A stretch of 64,000 nt of DNA, from positions 124,001-188,000 of the forward strand of contig NZ_ATWI01000008.1 in assembly GCF_000421165.1 (NCBI RefSeq), read 5' to 3'. Under the pieces are notes generated by a model that saw only the letters and a list, made by a program, of their open reading frames with translations, ran no database searches and was not told the DNA's origin. Numbering within the stretch: the first letter of the stretch is position 1; every line of letters begins with the position of its first letter. The translations under genes were made by a program, and so were the position numbers. The DNA is from Marinobacter daepoensis DSM 16072. Its GTDB lineage: Bacteria; Pseudomonadota; Gammaproteobacteria; Pseudomonadales; Oleiphilaceae. Below, piece after piece: positions 40,087 to 48,211 of the stretch.

Positions 40087-40443
40087 ATGGCGTCAGAGCC
40101 TTTAAGGCCTGAAAATTCAAAGCGTTCGCTGAGCATGCGGGTCAGCAAACTGATCCTGATTCAGCTGGAGCGAGGTAAGGTCGGGGTAGAGACCGTGGCC
40201 GGTCAACTGAATATGAGCCGGTACACGCTGCATAAAAAGTTGCGCCAGGAGGGGCTCACGTTTGCGGCATTGCTGGAGCAGGTGCGCAGGGAGCAGGCAA
40301 TCGCGTATATGAAGGATAAGTCCAAGCCGCTGGTGGAAATTGCCGAGCAGCTTGGGTTTTCTGAACTCAGCGCATTCAGCCGGGCGTTCAAGCGCTGGAT
40401 GGGAACGCCGCCGGCTGAATACCGTTCTCTCCGGTTGTCCTGA
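40087..40443 (+). CDS. Stand-alone AraC-type DNA-binding domain protein
   Basis: A 118-residue protein consisting almost wholly of the AraC/XylS double helix-turn-helix: VETVAGQLNMSRYTLHKKLRQEGLTFAALLEQVRREQAIAYMKDKSKPLVEIAEQLGFSELSAFSRAFKRWMGTPPAEYR. Ordinary AraC regulators are about 280-330 residues with an N-terminal sensing domain, which is missing. A strong ribosome-binding site (AGGAGG) precedes the ATG, so it looks like a real short gene, not a debris fragment. Its stop directly abuts the convergent fabB stop. Targets unknown. Confidence 0.82.
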   Translation: MASEPLRPENSKRSLSMRVSKLILIQLERGKVGVETVAGQLNMSRYTLHKKLRQEGLTFAALLEQVRREQAIAYMKDKSKPLVEIAEQLGFSELSAFSRAFKRWMGTPPAEYRSLRLS

Positions 40444-41655
40444 TCAGACTTTTTTGAAGATCAGGGTGGCGTTAGTACCGCCAAAACCGAAGCTGTTGCT
40501 CATCACCAGATCCAGATTCTGGTTGTCCAGGCGTTCGCGCACGATGGGGTAGCCTTCGGCTCCTTCGTCCAGCGTCTGGATATTGGCTGAGGGCGCAATA
40601 AAGTTCTCCCGCTGCATAATCAGGCTGTAGATGGCCTCATGCACACCGGCTGCACCCAGGGCGTGTCCGCACAGGGGTTTGGTAGAGCTCAGTGGGGGAA
40701 TTTGGTCGCCAAACGTTTCCTTGAGAGCTTTCAGCTCGGTTACATCACCGGCCGGCGTACTGGTGCCGTGGGTGTTGATGTAGTTGATCTCGCCGTCAAT
40801 GTTGGCCATGGCCTGCTTCATGCAGCGAATGGCACCTTCACCGCTTGGGGCGACCATGTCGGCACCGTCGGAGGTGGCCCCGAAGCCGACCAGTTCTGCC
40901 AGAATAGTCGCGCCGCGGGCTTCCGCGTGCTCCAGCGCTTCCAGCACCAGTGCGCCGCCACCACCGGAAATGACGAACCCGTCCCGGTCGGCGTCGTAAG
41001 TGCGTGAGGCCTGTTCTGGGGTGTCGTTGTATTTCGTCGACAGGGCGCCCATGGCGTCAAACATCAGGCTGAGAGTCCAGTGAATGTCTTCTCCGCCGCC
41101 CGCAAGCATTACGTCCTGGCGGCCCAGGGCGATCTGGTCTGCGGCGTGGCCAATGCAGTGGGCACTGGTGGCGCAGGCAGATGTAATACCGTAGTTGATA
41201 CCGGTAATTCCGAAGGCGGTGGTAATGGATGCGTTGATGGCGCTGCCCATGGTGCGGGGCACGCGGTATGGGCCAACCCGGCGAATGCCTTTGTCGCGGT
41301 GGGTATCGATGGCATCGAGCAGTTCCACGGTGGATGCGCCACCAGTGCCAAACACGGCGCCAGTGGTGTTGGCGCGTAACTGTTCGTCGGTCAGACCGGC
41401 CTGCTCAATCGCTTCCCGGGCGGCCAGATAGCTGTAGCCGGCTGCAGGGCACATGAAACGCAGGATTTTCCGGTCGATCAGCTCCGACAGGTTCAGGTCG
41501 ATTTTCCCGGCGACATGGCTGCGCAGGCCGTTATCCCGGGCTTCCTCGCTGAATGCGATGCCAGAGCGGGATTCCCGCAGGGATTCGGCCACTTCTTTCT
41601 GGTTGGTTCCAAGGCTGGAGATAATCCCCATGCCAGTAACTACAACGCGACGCAT
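40444..41655 (-). CDS. fabB: 3-oxoacyl-ACP synthase I
   Basis: A 403-residue condensing enzyme. The active-site cysteine is in [12 protein letters not shown], the histidines in [11 protein letters not shown] and [15 protein letters not shown]. FabB elongates the cis-3-decenoyl product of FabA, so the pair makes unsaturated fatty acids. It follows fabA by 11 bases with GGAGTTAG upstream of its ATG. Confidence 0.97.
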   Translation of the reverse strand: MRRVVVTGMGIISSLGTNQKEVAESLRESRSGIAFSEEARDNGLRSHVAGKIDLNLSELIDRKILRFMCPAAGYSYLAAREAIEQAGLTDEQLRANTTGAVFGTGGASTVELLDAIDTHRDKGIRRVGPYRVPRTMGSAINASITTAFGITGINYGITSACATSAHCIGHAADQIALGRQDVMLAGGGEDIHWTLSLMFDAMGALSTKYNDTPEQASRTYDADRDGFVISGGGGALVLEALEHAEARGATILAELVGFGATSDGADMVAPSGEGAIRCMKQAMANIDGEINYINTHGTSTPAGDVTELKALKETFGDQIPPLSSTKPLCGHALGAAGVHEAIYSLIMQRENFIAPSANIQTLDEGAEGYPIVRERLDNQNLDLVMSNSFGFGGTNATLIFKKV

Positions 41656-41666
41656 TGTGCTAACTC

Positions 41667-42176
41667 CTAAAAGTCATCAGTAGAGGTGAACAGGCCAACC
41701 CGCAGATCTTTGGCGGTATAGATTTCCCGCCCGTCCACTTCCATACGGGCATCGGCAATGGCCATGGTCAGTTTCCGACGGATCATTCGCTTGATGTCGA
41801 GATAGTAGGTGATCTTCTTGTGTTCAGGCAGTACCTGTCCGAAGAATTTCACTTCCCCCGCACCAAGGGCGCGACCTTTGCCTTCGCCGCCACTCCAGGC
41901 CAGGAAAAAACCGACCAGCTGCCACATGGCATCCAGACCCAGGCAGCCCGGCATTACCGGATCGCTATCAAAATGCACTTTGAAGAACCAGAGGTCCGGG
42001 TTGATATCCAGCTCGGCAACCAGGCTGCCTTTGCCGTGTTCACCGTCGTCTGCGGCGATGTGGGTAATGCGGTCAACCATCAGCATTTCGTCGATGGGCA
42101 GGCGCATGGCACCGGGGAACAGTTCACCGTGGCCGCAGCGAATCAGGTCTTCTTTATCAAAGTGGTCAGGGTACAT
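41667..42176 (-). CDS. fabA: 3-hydroxydecanoyl-ACP dehydratase/isomerase
   Basis: A 169-residue FabA: active-site His in [31 protein letters not shown] and the DRI segment [10 protein letters not shown]. It dehydrates 3-hydroxydecanoyl-ACP and isomerises the double bond, the branch point to unsaturated fatty acids. First gene of fabA-fabB. The 201-base region upstream contains GTTC-CGT-GAAC at 42224-42234 but no convincing regulator site. Confidence 0.97.
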   Translation of the reverse strand: MYPDHFDKEDLIRCGHGELFPGAMRLPIDEMLMVDRITHIAADDGEHGKGSLVAELDINPDLWFFKVHFDSDPVMPGCLGLDAMWQLVGFFLAWSGGEGKGRALGAGEVKFFGQVLPEHKKITYYLDIKRMIRRKLTMAIADARMEVDGREIYTAKDLRVGLFTSTDDF

Positions 42177-42377
42177 ATTGCCTGTGTCTCTGTTGCAAAA
42201 TGATTTCTTCTACTTTAGCGCCTGTTCCGTGAACGGCTATTGACCTTTAGTGGATGATTGAGCGAGTTAAGTTCCCCGGGCCCCCTTCGGTCAGGCTGGT
42301 TGATGGTGATCAAGGTGGGTTGGGGTATGGCCTGATACTTTCGTCGAATGCATGGCAGAGCAATGAAAGGAGGGGCG

Positions 42378-42893
42378 ATGTCCGGGGATACGGGGGCCAT
42401 TGAAGGTCAGGTCTGGCTGGTGGGGGATCGGGTGTTTGTTCAGTTGGAGCGCTGGCTGGAGCACTCCCCGGAAACGGTGTGGAGAATGCTGACCGATTCT
42501 GGGCATCTGGCGCAGTGGCTGGCCCCGGGGGCGCTGGAGGCGCGCGAAGGTGGGCGTGTTCAGCTGGACTTTGGAAACAGTGGTATGCCGATTGATTCCA
42601 CTGTTGTTGCCTGCCGCCCCGGGGAGCTGCTGTCGTATTCCTGGAGTTCCGGCGACAGGCCGGAACGGCCGCTGTCCTGGGCGTTGATGCCGACGGAGAC
42701 TTCGACCCGGTTACGACTGACACTGTCATTGCCGGAGAATGATCTGGTTCCTATTGCCTGCGCCGGATGGGATGCCCATCTGGAAATGCTGGTGGCAGCG
42801 CTTGAAGGCATCAGCATTCATTTTCCAGCCGAACGCTTTCGGGCTGCTCGCGTGTATTTTGAACAACTCAGGGAAGAAGCGCGCTCGGTCTGA
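42378..42893 (+). CDS. SRPBCC/AHSA1-like protein
   Basis: A 171-residue protein of the SRPBCC superfamily: an LERWLEHSPETVWRMLTDSGHLAQWLAPGALEAREGG start with the helix-strand pattern of the activator-of-Hsp90-ATPase type, followed by GELLSYSWSS and a C-terminal helix. ATG 42378 is preceded by GAAAGGAGGGG; the frame also opens at 42348. No operon partner. Ligand and role unknown. Confidence 0.75.
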   Translation: MSGDTGAIEGQVWLVGDRVFVQLERWLEHSPETVWRMLTDSGHLAQWLAPGALEAREGGRVQLDFGNSGMPIDSTVVACRPGELLSYSWSSGDRPERPLSWALMPTETSTRLRLTLSLPENDLVPIACAGWDAHLEMLVAALEGISIHFPAERFRAARVYFEQLREEARSV

Positions 42894-42959
42894 ACGGCTT
42901 TCCCTGATTTTCCTCCAGATTCCGGCCAGGGTGCACCCAAGCTGGATTACAGGTGTGAG

Positions 42960-44144
42960 TCAGCCTTCTCGGCCATCGGCTCGTGGGCTGGCCAGAATCC
43001 CGGTGTAACGCAGCAGGAACAGGCCGTAGGCCAGCATCCAGAGCAGGGTGCTGGTGCCGATTCCCGGGTGCCATGGAATGAGGTTGAATGCAGTGAACAC
43101 CCGGACCAGGGCGGCCAGTTGTATTGCAACGAACGCCAGCACCATACCTTTTGGCAGAGTCAGTGGCCGCCCGGTATGCCCCAGAGAAACTCTGGCAATG
43201 ACGCCGAGAATCAGGCCGCCAATGGCGCCAGTCCCCGCCGCGTGGCTCCAGGCGTTGCTGGGCCAGCCGACCAGCAGCGACCCGGCCAGCAGGAGCAGAG
43301 CCGCGGGCACCCAGAGGATCGACAGGTGCAGAATCCAGAGCAATGGATCTTTGCGCACTCGCCAGCCTTTCCAGTGATACAGGCGAATCAGCATCAGCAT
43401 TGATGCGATCACCGCAATGAGGGCCGTCACGGTTGGCCACCCTGTGACCATGGATGTCATCAGCAGGATCATGGCGAACAGGGTTGCCATATCCAGTGCG
43501 GGAATCATTCTGACCGCGTTGGCGTCGCCACCGCGCTGGCGCAGCCAGCCAGCCGTAAAGGCCGGGGTGATACGGCCACCGATGATGCTGATTAATGCCA
43601 TGGCCATGATCAGGGCGCCGTAGCTGAAGGCCATGTCCTGGCGGGTAACAAATCCGATCTGCATCAGCCAGAGCAGGCCGAGCACCACCAGAATCATAAG
43701 TTGTCTTTTCTGTTGTGCTTTCCAGATTCTCCACCCGGCGTCGATCATCACCAGAGGCAGAAACATCAGGTTCACGCCTTGTACCAGCCATTCCGGGAGG
43801 CTGCCACCGAATGCCAGTAACAGTCGGCCGGCCAGCCACACACACCATAGTCCCGCCAGCATTGCACCATGGGTTCGGTTGGTTTGGGTCCAGACACAAA
43901 CGGCGGTCAACAGAAAGCCGGCAATCGCCGCCGACAGGAAGCCAAAGAGCATTTCATGCTGATGCCAGAGCAGTGGCGGCAGGGCAAGCGGTAACTGAAG
44001 GGTACCAGTGACTTCCAGCACCCAGACCGGAATCACCACGAGCGCCAGCAGGCTCATGGACAGAAAAAATATCCGGAACGGGTAGTTGAAAAGCTGACCG
44101 AGGCTGGCAGACGCCTGTTCAGGAGAAGTGGGTATGGCCTGCAT
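42960..44144 (-). CDS. nnrS: NnrS family membrane protein (copy 1)
   Basis: A 394-residue protein with about twelve membrane segments. The opening FNYPFRIFFLSMSLLALVVIPVWVLEV and LLWHQHEMLFGFLSAAIAGFLLTAV with its HEM motif, and the late WSHAAGTGAIGGLILGVIARVSLGHTGRPL, are NnrS hallmarks. NnrS is a haem- and copper-containing membrane protein linked to tolerance of nitric oxide and nitrosative stress. A candidate NsrR site sits just upstream. Confidence 0.92.
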   Translation of the reverse strand: MQAIPTSPEQASASLGQLFNYPFRIFFLSMSLLALVVIPVWVLEVTGTLQLPLALPPLLWHQHEMLFGFLSAAIAGFLLTAVCVWTQTNRTHGAMLAGLWCVWLAGRLLLAFGGSLPEWLVQGVNLMFLPLVMIDAGWRIWKAQQKRQLMILVVLGLLWLMQIGFVTRQDMAFSYGALIMAMALISIIGGRITPAFTAGWLRQRGGDANAVRMIPALDMATLFAMILLMTSMVTGWPTVTALIAVIASMLMLIRLYHWKGWRVRKDPLLWILHLSILWVPAALLLLAGSLLVGWPSNAWSHAAGTGAIGGLILGVIARVSLGHTGRPLTLPKGMVLAFVAIQLAALVRVFTAFNLIPWHPGIGTSTLLWMLAYGLFLLRYTGILASPRADGREG

Positions 44145-44158
44145 AGATGTCTCCCATA

Positions 44159-44181
44159 TACATGTATTTTGAGTATATGTT
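44159..44181. promoter_or_regulatory. Candidate NsrR-binding site upstream of nnrS copy 1
   Basis: An 11-1-11 dyad with left arm TACATGTATTT and right arm GAGTATATGTT agrees with the NsrR consensus arms (AAGATGTATTT and AAATACATCTT) at 16 of 22 positions by my hand count. It overlaps a possible -10 TATACT of the nnrS promoter on the minus strand and ends 15 bases from the ATG. NsrR is the nitric-oxide-sensing repressor that controls nnrS in several proteobacteria. Confidence 0.5.
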
Positions 44182-44267
44182 AAGCCTTCAGGCCCGCATT
44201 AACCATACCTGCTTGGGGGTAGTTTGCGTACAATGGCTGCAAACTGTTTATTCACAAAGGAACTTCC

Positions 44268-44639
44268 ATGACGTCGTACATGATTCTGAAGCACCTGCAC
44301 ATGACCACCGCTTATCTGACCATCACGCTGTTTGCCCTCAGGCTGCTACTGGATGCGGTGGGGCGCCCGGGCTGGCGCCAGACGCCTTTGCGTTTTATTC
44401 CTCACATTAACGATACGGTTCTTCTGGTGGCGGCGATTGCGCTGGTGTTTGTCGCGGGTTATGCCTCGGCTATGCCAGGATGGCTGATTACCAAGATCGT
44501 CCTTTTGATTGGCTACATCTTGGCGGGCGTGTTCGCGCTGAAAACCACCGTAAGCAAGCCCGTTCGCATTGTGGCGGCGGTACTTGCTCTGGTGCAGGTG
44601 AGTGCCATTTTCCATCTGGCCATGGCCAAGCCGTTCTGA
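44268..44639 (+). CDS. SirB2 family membrane protein
   Basis: A 123-residue protein with four predicted membrane segments and the family features LKHLHMTTAYLTITLFALRLLLD and ITKIVLLIGYILAGVFALK. The family is named from Salmonella SirB2 but its function is not established. Histidines in the first helix suggest it could bind haem or metal, which is inference. It diverges from nnrS and ends one base before the convergent channel gene. Confidence 0.85.
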   Translation: MTSYMILKHLHMTTAYLTITLFALRLLLDAVGRPGWRQTPLRFIPHINDTVLLVAAIALVFVAGYASAMPGWLITKIVLLIGYILAGVFALKTTVSKPVRIVAAVLALVQVSAIFHLAMAKPF

Positions 44640-44640
44640 C

Positions 44641-45462
44641 TCAGCGTTGATCGCTGATCTGCTTCGTCAGTTCCTGTAGCTGTTCCTGAACAGCTCGGAG
44701 CTGACGGGCAATTTCATCCCTCTCATCATGGGCTTTCTGGGCCTCTCGCGCATTCTGCTCCTCGCTCATCACCTCCAGAATCGCGCCGATCATCATGTTC
44801 AGGAACACAAAGGCCGTCAGGAAGATAAAGGTCAGGTAGTACAACCAGCTCATGGGATAGTCTTCCATGGTGGCGTACATTACGTCGGTCCAGTCCTCGA
44901 AGGTGGCCACCCGGAACAGGGTGAGCATAGCTATGGCAACATCGCCCCAGAGCACTTCATCTACACTGGCGAAGAACATGGAACCCATGGCCGCGTAGAT
45001 GTAGAAGATGATGAACATCAGCAGGGCGATGTAGCCCATGCGTGGGATGGCTTTGAGCAGGGAGTTGATCAGGAAGCGGAGTTCCGGAACCACCGAGACC
45101 AGTCGAAGTACCCGGAAGACCCGCAGCAGCCGGCCGAGCAGCACGGCTTCGGAATTGTCGAGGGGAATCAGGCTGCCGATCACCACGATGGTGTCGAACA
45201 GGTTCCAGCCATCCATGAGGAATCGGCGCTTGGTGGAGCAGGCAGCGAACCGGAACAAGATTTCAACCAGGAAAAACAGGGTGATGGCATTGTCCATAAC
45301 CGACAGGCTTTGTTCGACCAGCGGCGGAAGGTCGTAGGTCTTTGCGCCGATGGTCAGGGCGGACAGAATGATAATGGCGATAACAACAGTCTGAAATACT
45401 TTGCTCGACTCAATACGCTTGAGCTGGGCAAAACTGCTGGCAGGGTTCATGTCCATGGACAT
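44641..45462 (-). CDS. Voltage-gated cation channel (bacterial Nav/Cav type)
   Basis: A 273-residue single-domain channel with six membrane segments. S4 carries Arg every third residue (RLLRVFRVLRLV). The pore filter is TFEDWTD, aligned with TLESWSM of NavAb. The C terminus from EEQNAREAQKAHDERDEIARQLRAVQEQLQELT is a coiled coil expected to hold the tetramer together. The ATG at 45462 is preferred to a TTG at 45495 because GGAG lies upstream. Ion selectivity cannot be decided from sequence. Confidence 0.88.
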   Translation of the reverse strand: MSMDMNPASSFAQLKRIESSKVFQTVVIAIIILSALTIGAKTYDLPPLVEQSLSVMDNAITLFFLVEILFRFAACSTKRRFLMDGWNLFDTIVVIGSLIPLDNSEAVLLGRLLRVFRVLRLVSVVPELRFLINSLLKAIPRMGYIALLMFIIFYIYAAMGSMFFASVDEVLWGDVAIAMLTLFRVATFEDWTDVMYATMEDYPMSWLYYLTFIFLTAFVFLNMMIGAILEVMSEEQNAREAQKAHDERDEIARQLRAVQEQLQELTKQISDQR

Positions 45463-45539
45463 TACGACGGCTCCGGGGAAATTGAAACGCGGCAATTCTA
45501 AAGTGCCGGAGCCCTAGGTGGTAGTTCTGTGGCGTGGGT

Positions 45540-46001
45540 TTAATCTGCTTGTCCGAGGATGTGATGCCATTCCCTGTTGCTCACAGGCATTACCGACAGG
45601 CGGCTGCCTTTGCGTACCAGAGGAAGATCGCAGAGTTCGGGCATGGCTTTGAGTTGATCAAGGGGGATCAGCCTTGGCAGTTTGCGTTCAAATTGCATAT
45701 CGACGGCTTGCCAGCGAGATTTCTCAGGTGTGCTTTTAGGGTCGTGGTAGGGCGATTCCGGGTCGAATTGGGTTGGGTCCGGGTAGGCGCTTTTCACCAC
45801 GCGCACGACACCGGCGATGCCGATGTGTTTGCAGCTTGAGTGGTAGATGAAAACGTAATCTCCTTCCTGCATTTTGGCCAGGAAGTTGCGGGCCTGATAG
45901 TTGCGCACGCCATCCCAGGGAATCACGCCTTCCGGCGTTTTAGCGAAATCGTCGATACCACATTCCGAAGGTTCGGTTTTTACCAGCCAATACGCCACCA
46001 C
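45540..46001 (-). CDS. EVE domain protein
   Basis: A 153-residue protein matching the EVE family along its length: YWLVKTEPSECGIDDF, WDGVRNYQARNFLAKMQEGDYVFIYHSS and GIAGVVRVVKSAYPDPTQFD. EVE domains bind modified bases and are related to PUA and YTH domains; housekeeping versions like this one are common. The start is GTG 46001 with GGGAG upstream. Confidence 0.92.
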   Translation of the reverse strand: MVAYWLVKTEPSECGIDDFAKTPEGVIPWDGVRNYQARNFLAKMQEGDYVFIYHSSCKHIGIAGVVRVVKSAYPDPTQFDPESPYHDPKSTPEKSRWQAVDMQFERKLPRLIPLDQLKAMPELCDLPLVRKGSRLSVMPVSNREWHHILGQAD

Positions 46002-46088
46002 TGGTGCTCCCTTGAGTTTATGTTTTGCCAGTATACAAAAAGCCTGAAGGCGGGGGGTACGGTATGGCCATCGCCATTGGTTTCCATA

Positions 46089-47441
46089 TTACCGGCTAGG
46101 GCGCTGTTTGGAGGCTCCGCCTGCCCCGGGGCGATTGTGAGGATAAAACAGGTGTGAAGCGGCAAGTTCCGGCAGATCTGTTTGTTCTGACTGGGCCGCC
46201 CACTCCACCCGCTCGGCCTTTCGGATGGCATAGTGCATCCAGGCCAGGGCCGCCAATACGATAATGAACATCAGCATAAAACAACTTTGCCAGATGCCGG
46301 TGATGTCATTCAGAACACCGAACGCCAGTGGCAGAATGAAACCACCAATACCCCCTACCATGCCAACGACACCACCCACGGCGCCCACATGCTCCGGGTA
46401 GTACACGGGAATGTGCTTGTAGACTGCGGCCTTCCCCAGTGACATGAAAAAACCGAGGGTAAACGTCAGCATTACGAACATTGGCAGACTCATAGTAAGG
46501 GTAAAGCTGATGTCTCCTTCCATTCCGTGGATCACGTAGCGGGTAGGGGGGTAACTGAGCAGGAACGTGCAGCCCATGGATGCGAAAAAGGTCCAGTACA
46601 TGACTTTCCGGGCGCCGTATTGGTCGGCCAGCCAGCCGCCGAGTACACGAAACAGCGAGGCTGGAATCGTATAAAGAGCGGCTATCATGCCGGCTGTTTT
46701 GATGTCCAGGCCGTACACACCCATCAGGAAATGGGGTAACCAGAGCGCAAGCGCCACAAAGGCGCCGAACACAAAAAAATAGTACAGGGCAAAGCGCCAC
46801 ACTCTTAGCTCTCTCAGTGGGGCCATTTGTTCTGCAAACGACGTCTGTTCAGCGTTGCGTCGCTGTTCGGACAACGGGTCGGTTTTTGCCATGAACAGAA
46901 ACAAAACGCCCATGATGGCCAGAATGGTGGCGTAGATCTGGGCGGTCTTCTCCCAGCCAAAGGCAACCAGCAGAAACGGCGCACCAAAATTGGTGACGGC
47001 GGAACCCACATTGCCAGCACCGAAGATGCCCAGAGCGGTGCCCTGTCTGGCTGGTTCAAACCAGGCGGCCGTATAAGCGACACCCACAATGAAAGCGCCA
47101 CCCGCGAGCCCCACCCCCAGAGCGCCTGCCAGCATCATGGCATAGGTTGTGGCAAAGGTCAGAAGGTAGACGCAGGCGGCGGTCGTCAGCATCAGGATGC
47201 CGAAGACCCGCCGCCCGCCGTAGCGATCTGTCCAGATGCCCAGAAACAGCCGACTGACGGACCCAGTAAGAATGGGCGTGGCCATGAGCAGCCCCAGTTC
47301 GGTATCCGACAGGCCAAGCTCTTCGCTGATGCGGATGCCAATGATGGAGAAAATGGTCCAGACCGCAAAACAGAGCGTGAAGGCGAACGTAGAGAGGCCC
47401 AGAGCGCGGTATTGCTCGGCTTTGGCGGGCTGGGTGGTCAT
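46089..47441 (-). CDS. narK: NarK-family nitrate/nitrite transporter (NarK1-like)
   Basis: A 450-residue MFS transporter of the nitrate/nitrite porter family with twelve membrane segments. The two Gly-rich nitrate signature helices appear as GIFGAGNVGSAVTNFGAPF and GGVVGMVGGIGGFILPL. It probably imports nitrate with protons; direction and substrate are inferred from the family. Its upstream region carries an FNR-type half-site, a NarL-like heptamer and a short reading frame start at 47523. Confidence 0.88.
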   Translation of the reverse strand: MTTQPAKAEQYRALGLSTFAFTLCFAVWTIFSIIGIRISEELGLSDTELGLLMATPILTGSVSRLFLGIWTDRYGGRRVFGILMLTTAACVYLLTFATTYAMMLAGALGVGLAGGAFIVGVAYTAAWFEPARQGTALGIFGAGNVGSAVTNFGAPFLLVAFGWEKTAQIYATILAIMGVLFLFMAKTDPLSEQRRNAEQTSFAEQMAPLRELRVWRFALYYFFVFGAFVALALWLPHFLMGVYGLDIKTAGMIAALYTIPASLFRVLGGWLADQYGARKVMYWTFFASMGCTFLLSYPPTRYVIHGMEGDISFTLTMSLPMFVMLTFTLGFFMSLGKAAVYKHIPVYYPEHVGAVGGVVGMVGGIGGFILPLAFGVLNDITGIWQSCFMLMFIIVLAALAWMHYAIRKAERVEWAAQSEQTDLPELAASHLFYPHNRPGAGGASKQRPSR

Positions 47442-47535
47442 GGGCTCTCCTGATCAGGGGCTTTCCTTTATAAACCATATCAAAAACCTGTTTTTCGGGG
47501 CTGGCGCATTGGAGGTACCTCATGCTGGGTGGAAA

Positions 47536-47542
47536 AGAGGTA
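47536..47542 (-). promoter_or_regulatory. NarL-like heptamer upstream of narK1
   Basis: TACCTCT on the minus strand fits the NarL heptamer TACYYMT at all positions. TACCTCC at 47510-47516 is a six-of-seven match nearby. No narXL gene is in the window, so this is a weak candidate. Confidence 0.3.
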
Positions 47543-47612
47543 GGTCAATGGTCACTCTCGCTGTAAAGGTGATATTTACTGGCTTTCTCTGGTGGGGTAG
47601 GCCGGGGCAGGC

Positions 47613-47626
47613 TTGATGAACGTCAA
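47613..47626. promoter_or_regulatory. DNR/FNR box upstream of universal stress gene
   Basis: TTGATGAACGTCAA is an exact match to the DNR-type consensus TTGAT-N4-GTCAA. It lies 88 bases before the universal stress protein ATG. A second, weaker box, CTGACCGATATCAA, lies at 47656-47669, about four helical turns away. Anaerobic or nitric-oxide-dependent activation of the usp-narK pair is the likely meaning. Confidence 0.72.
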
Positions 47627-47713
47627 TTATGGCGGGTGAGTGCTGTGGGGTAATGCTGACCGATATCAACGTAAAAACCTCCGTCCGGGGGTACTTGATA
47701 CCGGGAGAATCCC

Positions 47714-48175
47714 ATGAAGATCATGATTGCCTACGACGGTTCCCGAAACGCAAAACTGGCGCTGGCTCAGACCATCACCATGTTTCGCGGACTGGAGCCG
47801 GAACTCACTCTGGTGGCGGTGGCTGAAAACCCCCGCGACATCACTTCGGGAAATGAAGACTTGTTTCAGCAGGAAGTGGGTGAGCTGAAGCAGCATCTGC
47901 AACAAGCTCTGGAGGTGTGCGAGCGTGAGCGGGTCATCGCCGAGAGCTTGATGCTGGAAGGCGATGCCCGAAAGAGCCTGTTGTTTGCTGCAGAAAAAAA
48001 GGTGCGGCCAGACATGCTGGTGATTGCCCGGCATAGCCACGAGCCGGATGGCGGGTTCATTGCCCGGTCACTGACCTATTTCGTGGATGAACTGGATTAC
48101 ATGACCTTTGGCAGCGTCAGTTCATTTCTGGCACGGCGTATCCAGTGCCCACTGTTGATCCTGCCGAGCCACTGA
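47714..48175 (+). CDS. Universal stress protein (UspA family)
   Basis: A 153-residue UspA-fold protein with MKIMIAYDGSRNAKLAL at the N terminus and the C-terminal nucleotide-loop-like segment FGSVSSFLARRIQCPLLILPS. Cytoplasmic. It is 36 bases upstream of a NarK-family gene and follows DNR-type boxes, so it probably belongs to the anaerobic/nitrogen-oxide response in this organism. Confidence 0.88.
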   Translation: MKIMIAYDGSRNAKLALAQTITMFRGLEPELTLVAVAENPRDITSGNEDLFQQEVGELKQHLQQALEVCERERVIAESLMLEGDARKSLLFAAEKKVRPDMLVIARHSHEPDGGFIARSLTYFVDELDYMTFGSVSSFLARRIQCPLLILPSH

Positions 48176-48211
48176 TGGCCGTTTCCATTCTGTTATCCCC
48201 GGGAGACCGAA

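Noticed and set aside
42224..42234. GTTC-CGT-GAAC dyad upstream of fabA as a FabR/DesT site
   Set aside because: Only four-base arms, flanks do not extend the symmetry, and the pattern differs from the palindrome at the yqfA homologue.
47056..47523. 155-codon gene starting at the narK1 upstream frame
   Set aside because: Most of it overlaps narK1 in another frame; only the first codons resemble the small peptide near narK2, so it is reported as a motif, not as a gene.
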